Assembly (NCBI RefSeq): GCF_037975235.1
Contig: NZ_CP150241.1
Location: forward strand, 3,348,001 to 3,412,000
Source of the DNA: Paenibacillus sp. FSL R5-0341
GTDB lineage: Bacteria; Bacillota; Bacilli; Paenibacillales; Paenibacillaceae
Direction: 5' to 3'
DNA: 64,000 bases
Shown here: positions 1 through 8,780 of the stretch, piece by piece
Layout of the letters: every line of letters starts with the position of its first letter
Numbering within the stretch: the first letter of the stretch is position 1
Made by a program: the position numbers and the translations under genes
The notes under the pieces: generated by a model
Told to the model about the DNA's origin: nothing
Database searches by the model: none
What the model saw: the letters and a program-made list of their open reading frames with translations, nothing else

Positions 1-37
1 TGCACAGGAACTGAAGAAAGAACAGGAACAAAATTGA
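1..37 (+). CDS. C-terminal tail of an upstream gene (partial)
   Basis: An open frame enters from the left edge and ends at TGA 35-37. Its last residues read AQELKKEQEQN, a charged helical tail. The stop lies about 20 bases before the start of the GH3 gene, so the two are probably co-transcribed. The visible part is too short to name a product; a transporter or hydrolase partner of the glycosidase would be typical. Confidence 0.35.
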   Translation, partial: AQELKKEQEQN

Positions 38-56
38 TATTAGAAGGGTGAGTACT

Positions 57-2330
57 ATGGATAAATCAATCAATGAATTGTTGACGGCATTAACGTTGGC
101 CGAGAAAGCTTCACTCTGCGCAGGATTGAATATGTGGATGACAAAAGGAATCGAGCGGTTAAACATTCCGCCAGTTCATATGTACGATGGGACAAACGGC
201 ATCCGTAAAACAAACAGCGATGAAGAAATGGGGATTACAACGGAAAATGTACCCGCAACCTGTTACCCTACGGGTTCAGCCATCGGTTCTTCGTGGAATA
301 CGGATTTATTGTATGAAGTCGGTGTGGCACTGGGACGTGAATCCAAAACCATGAACGTTGAGCTACTGCTTGGACCTGGTGTCAATATGAAAAGAACGCC
401 GCTTGGCGGAAGAAACTTCGAATACTACTCAGAAGACCCATACTTGACGGGAGAACTTGGTGCGGCGTTTATAAACGGGATCCAAAGCGAAGGCGTGGGC
501 GCTTCTGTCAAACACTTTGCCGGCAACAACCAGGAGTTTGAGAAGATGGTAACCAGTTCGGAAATCGACGAGCGGACGCTTCGCGAGATTTACCTGAGTG
601 CCTTTGAACGTATTATTAAGAAATCCGACCCTTGGACGGTTATGTGTTCTTATAATTTATTGAATGGAACGTATACAAGTGAGAACGAACATTTGCTGCA
701 TGACATTTTGAGAGAAGAGTGGGGTTATGAAGGCGTTGTTCTATCCGACTGGACCGCTGTTAATGATCGTATACGCGGACTGAAGGCCGGGCTTGATCTG
801 GAAATGCCGGGTCCCGCAAATTACAATGCCAAAGCGATCATTGAAGCGGTTCAGAACGGAAGCCTGTCGGAAGAACAGTTGAATCAGAGCGTGGGTCGTA
901 TTTTGAAGCTGGTTGAGCGGGTAACGGGCAAAAAAGACATGGATTCTTCTCCAGATGCGGACTATCATGCACTTGCACGTAAAGCGGCGGCCGAGAGTAT
1001 TGTGCTTCTGAAAAATGAGAACGCGATTCTCCCGTTAGGGCAGGATTCCATTTCGTCGATTGCCGTGATCGGACGGTTTGCCAAAAAACCGAGAATTCAG
1101 GGAGCGGGAAGTGCGAAGGTAACGCCTACAAAGGTTGATATTCCATGGGACGAGATAAAAAATCTGGCTGGCGATGCCATGACCATGAATTATGCAGAAG
1201 GGTACCCGGAGGATGACTCTATCAATGATGAGCTAATCAAGGAAAGCGTGTCAATAGCCATGAATTCCGATGTTGCTGTACTGTTTGTAGGCCAACCGGA
1301 ATATGCGGAATCCGAAATGCATGATTTGCAAGGCATTGATCTTCCCGAGCATCAAGTAAAATTGATTCTTGCGGTAGCCGCAGTTCAGCCCAAGTGTATT
1401 GTCGTAACGAGTAGCGGTTCCGCACTGGCGATGCGTCCATGGGTACAGCATGTACCTGGTGTGATTCATTCTTGGTTGTCGGGTCAAGGCATGGGTAAAG
1501 TGATTGCAGATGTATTATTCGGACAGACGAATCCTTCGGGCAAGCTGTCTGAGACATTCCCCGTCAAACTATCGGACAACCCTTCACATATGCGAATTCG
1601 CGGAGAGAACGGCAAACTGTATTATCGCGAAGGCCTGTTCGTGGGTTATCGATATTATGACCGGAAAGAACTGGCACCTCAATTCCCGTTTGGACACGGA
1701 TTGTCTTACACATCGTTTTTGTATACGGATCTGGAAGTGGCTCAGACCCATACCGGTGTTACTGTGTCCTTCCAATTAAAAAATACCGGTAAGCGCAAGG
1801 GGAAAGAAGTTGTTCAACTGTATGTTCACGATGAAGAGTGCACATGGACCCGTCCAGAGAAAGAATTAAAAGCTTTTGCCAAAGTTGAACTGGAGCCGGG
1901 TGAAAAACGCAAAATTACTTTTGAACTGGAAGAGAGAGATTTTTCATATTACAACACCAAGTATAACCGTTGGGTGGCAGAGACCGGGTTTTTCCAAATT
2001 TCACTTGGCAGCTCGTCCAAAGATCTCCGAATTACGGAACGTCTGCATTGTGACTTTGGTAAGGAAGAAATCACGTTCCACAAATTCAGTCTGCTCAGTG
2101 AGTGGATGAGTGATCCTGTGGCGAAAAAGGAATTGGAGCATTGCCTGAATGAAATGAACGAGCACGTTACGGACAAGGTATATCTTAACGAGGAGTTTGT
2201 GGGATTCTGGGCAGATTTCCCGATGATCAAAGTGTTCCAAATGTTCGGCCAACAATGGATGAATGAGCGGTCACCTGATGAAATTATTAATGAACTTATC
2301 GCCAAGGTTAACCAGGCACGTAATGAATAG
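57..2330 (+). CDS. Glycoside hydrolase family 3 beta-glucosidase-type enzyme
   Basis: The protein is a GH3 exo-acting beta-glycosidase, probably cytoplasmic because no signal peptide is visible. The N-terminal (alpha/beta)8 domain carries GRNFEYYSEDP and the KHFAGNNQE substrate/structural motif near residue 155. The nucleophile motif VLSDW follows (Asp about residue 231). The alpha/beta sandwich domain (GSAKVTP, VFVGQPEYAESEMHD) comes next, then a C-terminal fibronectin type III-like domain (GKEVVQLYVHD...RPEKELKAF, about residues 590-660). Its 757 residues are typical of the family. The frame is open from GTG 48, but ATG 57 sits about 9 bases after AGAAGG and is the better start. Substrate (gluco- or xylo-) cannot be decided from sequence alone. 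It probably degrades imported plant oligosaccharides, in line with the other glycosidases in the window. Confidence 0.9.
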   Translation: MDKSINELLTALTLAEKASLCAGLNMWMTKGIERLNIPPVHMYDGTNGIRKTNSDEEMGITTENVPATCYPTGSAIGSSWNTDLLYEVGVALGRESKTMNVELLLGPGVNMKRTPLGGRNFEYYSEDPYLTGELGAAFINGIQSEGVGASVKHFAGNNQEFEKMVTSSEIDERTLREIYLSAFERIIKKSDPWTVMCSYNLLNGTYTSENEHLLHDILREEWGYEGVVLSDWTAVNDRIRGLKAGLDLEMPGPANYNAKAIIEAVQNGSLSEEQLNQSVGRILKLVERVTGKKDMDSSPDADYHALARKAAAESIVLLKNENAILPLGQDSISSIAVIGRFAKKPRIQGAGSAKVTPTKVDIPWDEIKNLAGDAMTMNYAEGYPEDDSINDELIKESVSIAMNSDVAVLFVGQPEYAESEMHDLQGIDLPEHQVKLILAVAAVQPKCIVVTSSGSALAMRPWVQHVPGVIHSWLSGQGMGKVIADVLFGQTNPSGKLSETFPVKLSDNPSHMRIRGENGKLYYREGLFVGYRYYDRKELAPQFPFGHGLSYTSFLYTDLEVAQTHTGVTVSFQLKNTGKRKGKEVVQLYVHDEECTWTRPEKELKAFAKVELEPGEKRKITFELEERDFSYYNTKYNRWVAETGFFQISLGSSSKDLRITERLHCDFGKEEITFHKFSLLSEWMSDPVAKKELEHCLNEMNEHVTDKVYLNEEFVGFWADFPMIKVFQMFGQQWMNERSPDEIINELIAKVNQARNE

Positions 2331-2344
2331 ATAAATAAAAGAGA

Positions 2345-2388
2345 AACCAAGTTCAATTCCGTACAAAGGAGATGAACTTGGTTTTTTT
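2345..2388 (+). terminator. Rho-independent terminator after GH3 gene
   Basis: AACCAAGTTCA (2345-2355) pairs perfectly with TGAACTTGGTT (2373-2383) and is followed by a T run. It closes the GH3 transcript 15 bases after its stop. Confidence 0.85.
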
Positions 2389-2430
2389 AAAGTTTCGGGT
2401 ATATCATTAGGGAACGTAACCTTCGATGAA

Positions 2431-2480
2431 TGATATTGATTATTGTTCTCATTTACACACTTCGACATTTACTGTATACT
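2431..2480 (+). promoter_or_regulatory. Promoter with Fur box for iron-siderophore binding protein
   Basis: A sigma-A-type promoter TTTACA (2452-2457), 17-base spacer, TATACT (2475-2480) is preceded by 2432-2450, which matches 15 of 19 positions of the classic Fur box GATAATGATTATCATTATC. The box abuts the -35, a position where bound Fur would block RNA polymerase. By comparison with known Fur regulons this predicts iron-repressed expression of the lipoprotein gene downstream. Confidence 0.65.
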
Positions 2481-2546
2481 GACAATAGTTATTTTACATA
2501 TTGGTCTAAAAGACAAGAGAGAATTCAAAAGGGAGAGATTATTTAC

Positions 2547-3629
2547 ATGTTGGTATCCGTTAAAAAAGGAATGTTTCTTTGTTTGATTACTGCAATGATT
2601 CTGGTGCTCGCAGCGTGTTCAAGCAGCAATGGTGGCAGTGAAGATGCAAATGGCAGCTCACAGCAAGCTGCGGAGAGCAGCGCCACGAATGAAGCAAAAA
2701 ATGGGGAACAAACCGACGCAGACGCTTCAGCACCTGCTGAAACAACTTACCCGGTAACCGTTTCAAATTACACAACAGAGAATGGCACATGGGTGAAGAA
2801 GGATCAAACGTTCGATAAGGTACCTGAACGGGTTGTTGCCAATACACAAGGTGCGGCTGAATTAATGATCCGTCTTGGTTTGACTGACAAAATTGTTGGA
2901 GTTGCAGCGCTTTTCGGTAGTGTACCTGACGATATCGCTGATGAATTCAAAAAAATTCCTGTGCTGGCTGAAGGCTATGTCGGTAAGGAAGTGACCATAG
3001 GCGCTTCGCCTGACCTGGTTGTGGGGCGTGGTGGATTGTTTGAGGATGCTGATTGGGGCGTTGGTACAGTAAGCAGCTTAAATGATATGGGGATTAAAAC
3101 GTACGTGCAAAGCACCAGTGTTCCTGATGCATCGTTAGATAGTCTGTATCAGGACATTACTGAATTAGGTGAGATATTCAACGTACAGGCGAACGCAGCT
3201 GCATATATTGAGACTCTTAAAGCTCGCGAGACTGCGTTGTCTGCCCGAGCTAGCGCTGAAACGATCAACTATGCATCTTTTTCAGATAATGGTGATGGAA
3301 CTATTGGAATTTATAACGGAAACGGAGATACGTTTATTGAAAGTGCAATGTCATTAATCAATATGCATAATATGCTGATTAATGAAACCGGCACACTCAG
3401 TCTCGAGAAGCTAATCGAGATTAATCCGGATGCCATGATTATTTCCAGGTATGCTGGTGGTATTGATCCAGAAGAAACGATTAAAAAGCTGCTTGCCAAC
3501 AAGCAGGTACAAAACATTAACGCAGTTAAAAACAAGAAAATCTACATTATTGATTTCAACAACTTCTGGGGTTACGGAGATTCCATCTTCACAGGTGTAG
3601 AAGGACTCGCCGATGATCTCGGGTTGTAA
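2547..3629 (+). CDS. Iron-siderophore ABC transporter substrate-binding lipoprotein
   Basis: This is a periplasmic-binding-protein-like receptor of the Fe3+-siderophore/B12 class (PF01497-type). It is anchored to the outer face of the membrane. ATG 2547 is preceded by GGGAGA and starts a type II signal peptide ending in the lipobox LAAC, then a Ser/Asn/Glu-rich linker of about 45 residues. Typical lobes follow: VVANTQGAAELMIRLGLTDKIVG, the SPDLVVGRGG segment, and the C-terminal lobe LEKLIEINPDAMII...VKNKKIYIID. An in-frame upstream extension to 2430 has no ribosome site and overlaps the promoter. No permease or ATPase gene is adjacent, so it must use a transporter encoded elsewhere. The upstream Fur box supports a role in iron uptake; the siderophore is unknown. 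Confidence 0.85.
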   Translation: MLVSVKKGMFLCLITAMILVLAACSSSNGGSEDANGSSQQAAESSATNEAKNGEQTDADASAPAETTYPVTVSNYTTENGTWVKKDQTFDKVPERVVANTQGAAELMIRLGLTDKIVGVAALFGSVPDDIADEFKKIPVLAEGYVGKEVTIGASPDLVVGRGGLFEDADWGVGTVSSLNDMGIKTYVQSTSVPDASLDSLYQDITELGEIFNVQANAAAYIETLKARETALSARASAETINYASFSDNGDGTIGIYNGNGDTFIESAMSLINMHNMLINETGTLSLEKLIEINPDAMIISRYAGGIDPEETIKKLLANKQVQNINAVKNKKIYIIDFNNFWGYGDSIFTGVEGLADDLGL

Positions 3630-3662
3630 TGAAGCCAAGAACAAAAAGATAGTACCATTAAA

Positions 3663-3687
3663 AGTCGCTATTTTAGCGGCTTTTTTT
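3663..3687 (+). terminator. Terminator, copy 1 of the recurring AGTCGCTA/TAGCGGCT hairpin
   Basis: AGTCGCTA-TTT-TAGCGGCT (3663-3681, one G-U pair) is followed by seven T. The same hairpin, with partly shared flanks, recurs at 29121, 45472 and 46880, and as a perfect version at 11906. Confidence 0.85.
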
Positions 3688-3777
3688 GGTTATCAGGGAC
3701 CTAATTTCTGTTTCAATCTGTTCCCGGTCAGTTCGCTGAATGATAATGAGTTTCTGAACACGCTATCTTAATACAAC

Positions 3778-3822
3778 TTGACTTGTGAATTTATTATCGG
3801 TATAGTGTGAATCAGTTCACAC
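3778..3822 (+). promoter_or_regulatory. Promoter and palindromic operator of the TetR/hydrolase operon
   Basis: TTGACT (3778-3783), 17-base spacer, TATAGT (3801-3806) form a near-consensus promoter. Immediately across the expected start point lies a perfect inverted repeat GTGTGAA-TCAG-TTCACAC (3805-3822). Its position suggests autorepression by the TetR protein encoded 20 bases downstream. Confidence 0.65.
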
Positions 3823-3842
3823 CTCACATTAAGGAGTAGTCT

Positions 3843-4502
3843 ATGCCAAAAAATACTTTCTTTCGTTTAGAAGAAGCAAGGCGCGAGGACATATCGAATA
3901 GCGCTATGCATCTTTTTGTTAATAACCTTTACGAGGATATATCTATGAAGATGGTTTTGGATAGTTTGTCCATGCACCCCGGAACATTTTATCGGTATTT
4001 TGAAGACAAAGATGACCTTTATTGTCACTTAATACGTAATGTGACCCAGAAAAGAGCTGCATATTTTAATAACAGTAATGAAGATTCCCTTTACAGCTAT
4101 TTCCTTACTGGTTTATTTGGTAACGTTAATAGCATGGTGAACGAGCCACTGAATGAGTTGGAAATCAAATTGACTAAAACATTTTCATATATTCCTGAGG
4201 ACATTTTGCTGAAAGTATATGTGAATGTGTTAAAGGGCGAGTCATTCCCCATGATCAAGGACATTTTACGCCGAATGAGGGTTGATGGATATCTCCGACC
4301 GGATGTTGACGACGACCTGATTTCTTTTATGTTTGAGTCAATGCAGCTTAATTTAATCCTGTTTTTTAGAGAATTCGATATTAAGGACTCTAAGCTGCAA
4401 CATAAGATCAGCAAGTACTTTGCTGAATTTATGGGCCATGGGCTGCTTGAAGATCATAAATATTCTGAAATGGTTAGCGATCTCAAGGGGGAAAGAAAAT
4501 GA
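3843..4502 (+). CDS. TetR/AcrR family transcriptional regulator
   Basis: The N-terminal TetR helix-turn-helix is clear at about residues 10-60 (AMHLFVNNLYEDISMKMVLDSLSMHPGTFYRYFEDKDDLYCHLI), followed by an all-helical ligand/dimer domain. The length of 219 residues is usual. AAGGAG lies 6 bases before the ATG. The stop codon overlaps the start of the downstream hydrolase (ATGA), so the pair is translationally coupled. The palindrome at 3805-3822 is the likely operator. The ligand is unknown; co-transcription suggests it is a substrate or product of the hydrolase. Confidence 0.85.
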   Translation: MPKNTFFRLEEARREDISNSAMHLFVNNLYEDISMKMVLDSLSMHPGTFYRYFEDKDDLYCHLIRNVTQKRAAYFNNSNEDSLYSYFLTGLFGNVNSMVNEPLNELEIKLTKTFSYIPEDILLKVYVNVLKGESFPMIKDILRRMRVDGYLRPDVDDDLISFMFESMQLNLILFFREFDIKDSKLQHKISKYFAEFMGHGLLEDHKYSEMVSDLKGERK

Positions 4503-5635
4503 AAACCTATGACGTATTTCCAGAACCAATTGGTGGCTATACTGTCGGTCGAACCCAGATAGATTTTGAGTACACGGCATCAGATTACTCCAAAAGAGAA
4601 CTGACCGCTTTTGTATATTATCCGTCTGACAGTAGCGAAGGTAAGACTACATCAACGTACATGTTTCCTGAAGTCTACGAGATGTTTAATGAGCAGCCAC
4701 TTGTCACTGCGTTGAAGGATGTTTTCTCTATAGATATCAAGACCCAGTGTTACGACGACCTTGCTCTCTCCGGGAAGGAAAAGCGCTATCCAGTGTTATT
4801 CTATGTTTGCGGTGGAGGCGGTTCTCCAGAATGGGGTACAGTGCTCTGTACAGACTTGGCAAGCGTGGGGTATGTTGTGGTGAGCATCGGCCATCAGAAT
4901 AGCACGATGTATAAACGTAAAGATGGGCGCCTGTTTAATGTATCCAAGGATTTTTCGGATGTCATTACAGCGTTTGGTGAAGATCCGGAGATGCTGGCGT
5001 TGGCTGGTAAGATGGAGATGCGTCCTGACGATGAAACTGCCATTGAGATGTGCCGTAACGTGCTTGCACTACCGATACTTTCCAAGATAACAGAGTACAG
5101 TGAATCACAGGCAGAAGATGTAAGGTATGTAGCCGATTATCTTTACAAACTGGACTCTGAAGAGCTAAATTCCATCTTTAAGGGCAGATTGTTGCTTGAC
5201 ATCGGCATGGGCATAGTTGGACATTCTTATGGAGGGCCTACGACGGCGATGGTTTGCAGGGATGACGACCGGTTCGCCTGCGGGATTGGCTTGGATAGCG
5301 GTGCGTTTGGACTTCTTGACAGCGATCTTAAGAAACCCTTCTTGTTCTTGTTTTGTGAACCTAACTATAATATGAATGCGGTTATAGGCGCTAACAATAG
5401 CATGGAAACCTATTATTTCTCAGTTGATCGTGTTGCACATTTGGATTACTGTGACATCGTGTTTACCAGTGTTAATGAGGAACTCAGAGGTGAACGGGAT
5501 GCTATGGAGATGCGAAATATTGTTACAGACTATGCGAAGAACTTTTTTGATCATTACATACTGCAGAAGGCAACAAGTGTGGAAAGTTTGGCATACGATG
5601 GTGTGGAATTGATCAATAAGTCCAGCAAAAAGTGA
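4499..5635 (+). CDS. Alpha/beta hydrolase, PAF-acetylhydrolase-like
   Basis: This is an alpha/beta-hydrolase of 378 residues without a signal peptide. It has a strand-rich N-terminus (ELTAFVYYPSD) and an oxyanion region YPVLFYVCGGGGSPEWG. The nucleophile elbow GHSYGG lies near residue 241, and a later His is in VAHLDYCD. This arrangement resembles the plasma platelet-activating-factor acetylhydrolase family (lipase/esterase class). It overlaps the TetR gene by 4 bases and follows it in one operon. The substrate is not predictable; short-chain ester or phospholipid hydrolysis is the family expectation. Confidence 0.7.
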   Translation: MKTYDVFPEPIGGYTVGRTQIDFEYTASDYSKRELTAFVYYPSDSSEGKTTSTYMFPEVYEMFNEQPLVTALKDVFSIDIKTQCYDDLALSGKEKRYPVLFYVCGGGGSPEWGTVLCTDLASVGYVVVSIGHQNSTMYKRKDGRLFNVSKDFSDVITAFGEDPEMLALAGKMEMRPDDETAIEMCRNVLALPILSKITEYSESQAEDVRYVADYLYKLDSEELNSIFKGRLLLDIGMGIVGHSYGGPTTAMVCRDDDRFACGIGLDSGAFGLLDSDLKKPFLFLFCEPNYNMNAVIGANNSMETYYFSVDRVAHLDYCDIVFTSVNEELRGERDAMEMRNIVTDYAKNFFDHYILQKATSVESLAYDGVELINKSSKK

Positions 5636-5703
5636 CATAACCGAGAGGTTACTGATTAATATATGTAAATTAATGCATGTCCAAGAGCTAGCCGTACAGA
5701 CGC

Positions 5704-5739
5704 AGAGCCGATAACCCCTATTACGCGGCTATCGGCTCT
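5704..5739. terminator. Hairpin between convergent genes
   Basis: AGAGCCGATA (5704-5713) and TATCGGCTCT (5730-5739) form a perfect 10-bp stem between the converging hydrolase and cupin genes. No long T tract follows on either strand, so termination efficiency is uncertain. Confidence 0.5.
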
Positions 5740-5780
5740 CTGATATTACAAATTGACATCCTGGTTCCAATATCTGACGC

Positions 5781-6119
5781 TTATTCGGACTTAGTCCCGC
5801 CAGTGTTTACTTCGCTTCCAGGCTCCATCAACATGATATGACATTCTTTTTCGGCGGAAGGCTTGATCTCAACTCCCTTGGGAACAATGTACATCTCACC
5901 TTTAGCAATCTTCACTTGCCCATCACGAAAATCAATAATCATTTTCCCTTCGAGCACGAAAAACAACTTATCGGTTTCTTCATGAACGTGCCACTCAAAA
6001 TCTCCAGCAATCTTAACGATTTTAAATTGATAGTCATTCATTTCACCAATGAGTTGCGGAGACCACAGATCGTTTAATTTCGAAAATTCCTCATTTAATT
6101 TAATAGCTTGATAGTGCAT
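5781..6119 (-). CDS. Cupin-domain protein
   Basis: This is a single-domain cupin of about 112 residues. It shows the first motif around FEWHVHEETDKLFFVLEGKMII (metal-type His-x-His and Glu) and a second motif with IVPKGVEIKPSAEKECHIML. Such small cupins bind a metal or small sugar/acid and are enzymes or sensors. ATG 6119 is chosen over ATG 6125 because AGGAGG lies 7 bases upstream of the former and only 1-2 bases from the latter. It stands alone between the hydrolase operon and the AraC gene. The specific function is unknown. Confidence 0.75.
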   Translation of the reverse strand: MHYQAIKLNEEFSKLNDLWSPQLIGEMNDYQFKIVKIAGDFEWHVHEETDKLFFVLEGKMIIDFRDGQVKIAKGEMYIVPKGVEIKPSAEKECHIMLMEPGSEVNTGGTKSE

Positions 6120-6198
6120 CGTCATTCCTCCTGTGTATTCATCCTATATGTTCAGTATACTGATCTAAGCTTTGGTATAACATGGATGCCTGTTGAAA

Positions 6199-7026
6199 TC
6201 AGGATGGATTATTGATGAACTTCTGGCGATACTCCGTAGGAGAAATACCATTTTGTTTCTTGAACACTCTACTAAAATAGAAGGGATCAGCAATGCCAAC
6301 AGTCTCGGCAATGTGTTGTACAGACGCGTCACTTGCAGACAACATTTGTTGCGCCATGTTTATACGATAATTCAATATATAATCTGCTGGCCCCATGCCC
6401 GCATGTCTTCTAAATACATAAGAAAGTCGATTGCGATTAACATTATATAGTTCTGCGAGCGAGGCTACTGTCAGGCTATGATCATAGTTTTCATGAATAT
6501 GAGTAGAGACCCGTTCGAATAAAGCATCTGATTCGTTACTATTTTGCCGATGATCCACACATATTAAGGCCTCATTCAGTACATCACGGAACAGCATCTC
6601 GGTCTGAAACATTGACATGCCTCCACGCTGATTATACACATGCCATAAACGCGTAATTAGTTCGATCAGACGAGGGGATTGACCCGTTGATAATTCAAAA
6701 TGCTGATGGGAAAAGCTTGATTCATCGAGATCTGAACTACATATTCGGTATAAAACAAGGATGTATTCCCAGTCGTTTTTATTAAACACGGTTTGGTCCA
6801 GTTTCATTTTCGCACCCCCGTGCACAACTTTTCCTGGTGAGAAGATATAGGGCGTACCATCAAATTGGAATTGAATCTTTCCTGTCAAAGGAAATATAAA
6901 TCCAGGAAAAGAATCCGTATAGTCAGCGTGGGGCACGCCTGGATTTCTAGCATATCGATATATTCCTTCTACTTGAAAAGGAATGTGTGCAAAATGTGCT
7001 GCTAATTGATTCACATCTACTTTCAC
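6199..7026 (-). CDS. AraC family transcriptional regulator, Fur-box controlled
   Basis: This regulator has 275 residues. The N-terminal half is a cupin-like sensing domain (FPGFIFPLTGKIQFQFDGTPYIFSPGKVVHGGAKM). The C-terminal half carries two helix-turn-helix units (SLTVASLAELYNVNRNRLSYVFRRHAGMGPADYILNYRI and VQHIAETVGIADPFYFSRVFKKQNGISPTEYRQ). The GTG start at 7026 follows GAGGT by 7 bases. Its own promoter carries a perfect Fur box in the spacer, so it should be made under iron starvation. AraC proteins of this kind often activate siderophore uptake genes, and the nearby orphan siderophore receptor is a candidate target (inference). Confidence 0.85.
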   Translation of the reverse strand: MKVDVNQLAAHFAHIPFQVEGIYRYARNPGVPHADYTDSFPGFIFPLTGKIQFQFDGTPYIFSPGKVVHGGAKMKLDQTVFNKNDWEYILVLYRICSSDLDESSFSHQHFELSTGQSPRLIELITRLWHVYNQRGGMSMFQTEMLFRDVLNEALICVDHRQNSNESDALFERVSTHIHENYDHSLTVASLAELYNVNRNRLSYVFRRHAGMGPADYILNYRINMAQQMLSASDASVQHIAETVGIADPFYFSRVFKKQNGISPTEYRQKFINNPS

Positions 7027-7093
7027 ATTTCGTACCTCGTTTCAAAAGTGTTTGCTGGTCATGCTGAGATAAATTACTGTGAAACTTACTTCA

Positions 7094-7122
7094 ACACTAT
7101 TGATAATCATTATCACTGTCAA
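7094..7122 (-). promoter_or_regulatory. Promoter with perfect Fur box inside the spacer
   Basis: Read on the minus strand, TTGACA (7117-7122), a 17-base spacer and TAGTGT (7094-7099) form the AraC gene promoter. The spacer contains the perfect palindrome TGATAATCATTATCA (7101-7115), identical in form to the 7-1-7 Bacillus Fur site. Confidence 0.75.
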
Positions 7123-7304
7123 CATATAAAATGAAAAATGATGCTTTTGGCTCCGCTCAAACTAGCATTAAACGGTTCCATGCGGGGTAACCGAACCAAC
7201 ATGGCGAATGCGGAAGCACTTTTTTTAAAATATGGGCAATGGAATCGATCTTGTGTTAACATGTGCACTAACTAATCCAATTGCATGTTTAAGAAGGGGA
7301 ACTT

Positions 7305-8774
7305 ATGTCAATTCGAATCAAAATACTGCTGTCTTTCACGGGTATGCTTGTTATAAGTCTGCTGTTCATTCTACTTACGGCAAGCCTATACACGATTGCG
7401 GCTACGGGGGATCTGCAGAGTTTTCGCGATATATACAAGGTACATTATCAGATTAATCCACTCACTGAACAGGGAGAATCGATCTTTCAAGAGATGAAGT
7501 TTCTGGCCAAAAATGACCCGGAAGACCTGCAGAACAAGGTTTTGCTGCGTGAATATGACATGAAGCTAAGAGCCGAGAAGTCAGGGCTCTACGTCAGACG
7601 AGAGAATAGTCAGATCTTCGAATCGCTGACCTTCAACCAGCCCGAACTGAAGCAAGCACTGCCTGCCTATGACCTTAACAATTACCAGATTCGGAGCACC
7701 TTCAATATTGGTGAGCGATTCTACGCGTATGCGAAATTTGATTTTCAATATTCAGATGGGGAACGAGGGAGTATATTCGTCATTCGTGAGAAAAGTCCCT
7801 TTGCGGAACTTACTCGCAAGCTGCTCCCTGTGATGTCAGTCCTGCTTATCGGTGTCCTGATTATCACCAATCTGCTCTTGTTCCGCTGGATCACTCGCAG
7901 CTTCATTAAGCCTCTGAGTCAACTACGAAGTTCAGCCGAACATATTAAGGATGGCAATCTATCCTTTAAACTTCAGCTAAACTCCAATGACGAGGTTGGT
8001 CAACTCAGCGAAGCCTTTGAGAGCATGCGGAATCAATTACAGCTCTCCTATGCGTTACGTCAGCAGGACGAAGTGAACCGTAAAGAGCTCATCTCCAACA
8101 TTTCGCATGATCTCCGTACGCCAATTACCAATATCAAAGGTTATATTGAGGGTATTCGTGACGGAGTGGCTAATACGCCTGAGAAAATGGAGAGTTACGT
8201 TAATATCATTCACTCCAAAGCAGTTAGCATGGACAAGCTGGTGGATGAACTGTTTTTGTATTCAAAGCTCGACTTGAACCAAGAGCCTTTCCTGTTCAAA
8301 ACAGTTGATCTCGCTGATTTCCTTGAAGATAGCATTGAAGAGCTGAGATACGATCTGGAGGATAAAGGCGTTGCCTTAGAGTGGAATAATCAGGTGTCTG
8401 GTCCCGCTATGGCTGCTGTGGATCCAGAGAAGTTAAAACGTACCGTTGTTAATGTGGTGGATAATGCACTTAAATACATGGAGAATGAACACAAACAATT
8501 CGAGATTACACTTCAAGCTGATGAGACTTGGATTACGATGGCGTTTAAAGACAATGGCAGGGGAATAGCCGAAGAAGCACTACCTTATATATTTGAACGC
8601 TTCTATCGTGCAGAACAATCCCGCAATTCCTCAACGGGCGGAAGTGGGCTCGGGCTGGCCATTGCCCGCCAAATCATTGATGGACATGGGGGCTTCATCT
8701 GGGCAGAAAGCCAGGCCAATGATGGCACGAGCATATATATCAAACTGAAACGGCTAAATGAAGAGAGGGACTAA
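7305..8774 (+). CDS. Sensor histidine kinase
   Basis: This is a membrane histidine kinase of 489 residues. TM1 spans about 8-30, an extracellular sensor region about 31-172, and TM2 about 174-194. A HAMP linker follows (about 195-248), then HisKA with phosphoacceptor His268 in NISHDLRTPITN. The HATPase domain has an N box VVNVVDNALKY, G1 DNGRGI, an F-box-like region and G2 GGSGLGLAIARQI. AAGGGG precedes the ATG. It lies 6 bases upstream of its response regulator. The sensor region matches nothing I recognise, so the signal is unknown. Confidence 0.9.
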   Translation: MSIRIKILLSFTGMLVISLLFILLTASLYTIAATGDLQSFRDIYKVHYQINPLTEQGESIFQEMKFLAKNDPEDLQNKVLLREYDMKLRAEKSGLYVRRENSQIFESLTFNQPELKQALPAYDLNNYQIRSTFNIGERFYAYAKFDFQYSDGERGSIFVIREKSPFAELTRKLLPVMSVLLIGVLIITNLLLFRWITRSFIKPLSQLRSSAEHIKDGNLSFKLQLNSNDEVGQLSEAFESMRNQLQLSYALRQQDEVNRKELISNISHDLRTPITNIKGYIEGIRDGVANTPEKMESYVNIIHSKAVSMDKLVDELFLYSKLDLNQEPFLFKTVDLADFLEDSIEELRYDLEDKGVALEWNNQVSGPAMAAVDPEKLKRTVVNVVDNALKYMENEHKQFEITLQADETWITMAFKDNGRGIAEEALPYIFERFYRAEQSRNSSTGGSGLGLAIARQIIDGHGGFIWAESQANDGTSIYIKLKRLNEERD

Positions 8775-8780
8775 TGAGTA

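Noticed and set aside
7232-7456. 74-codon frame overlapping the histidine kinase start
   Set aside because: It overlaps the kinase in another frame, has no good ribosome site, and its sequence shows no family features.
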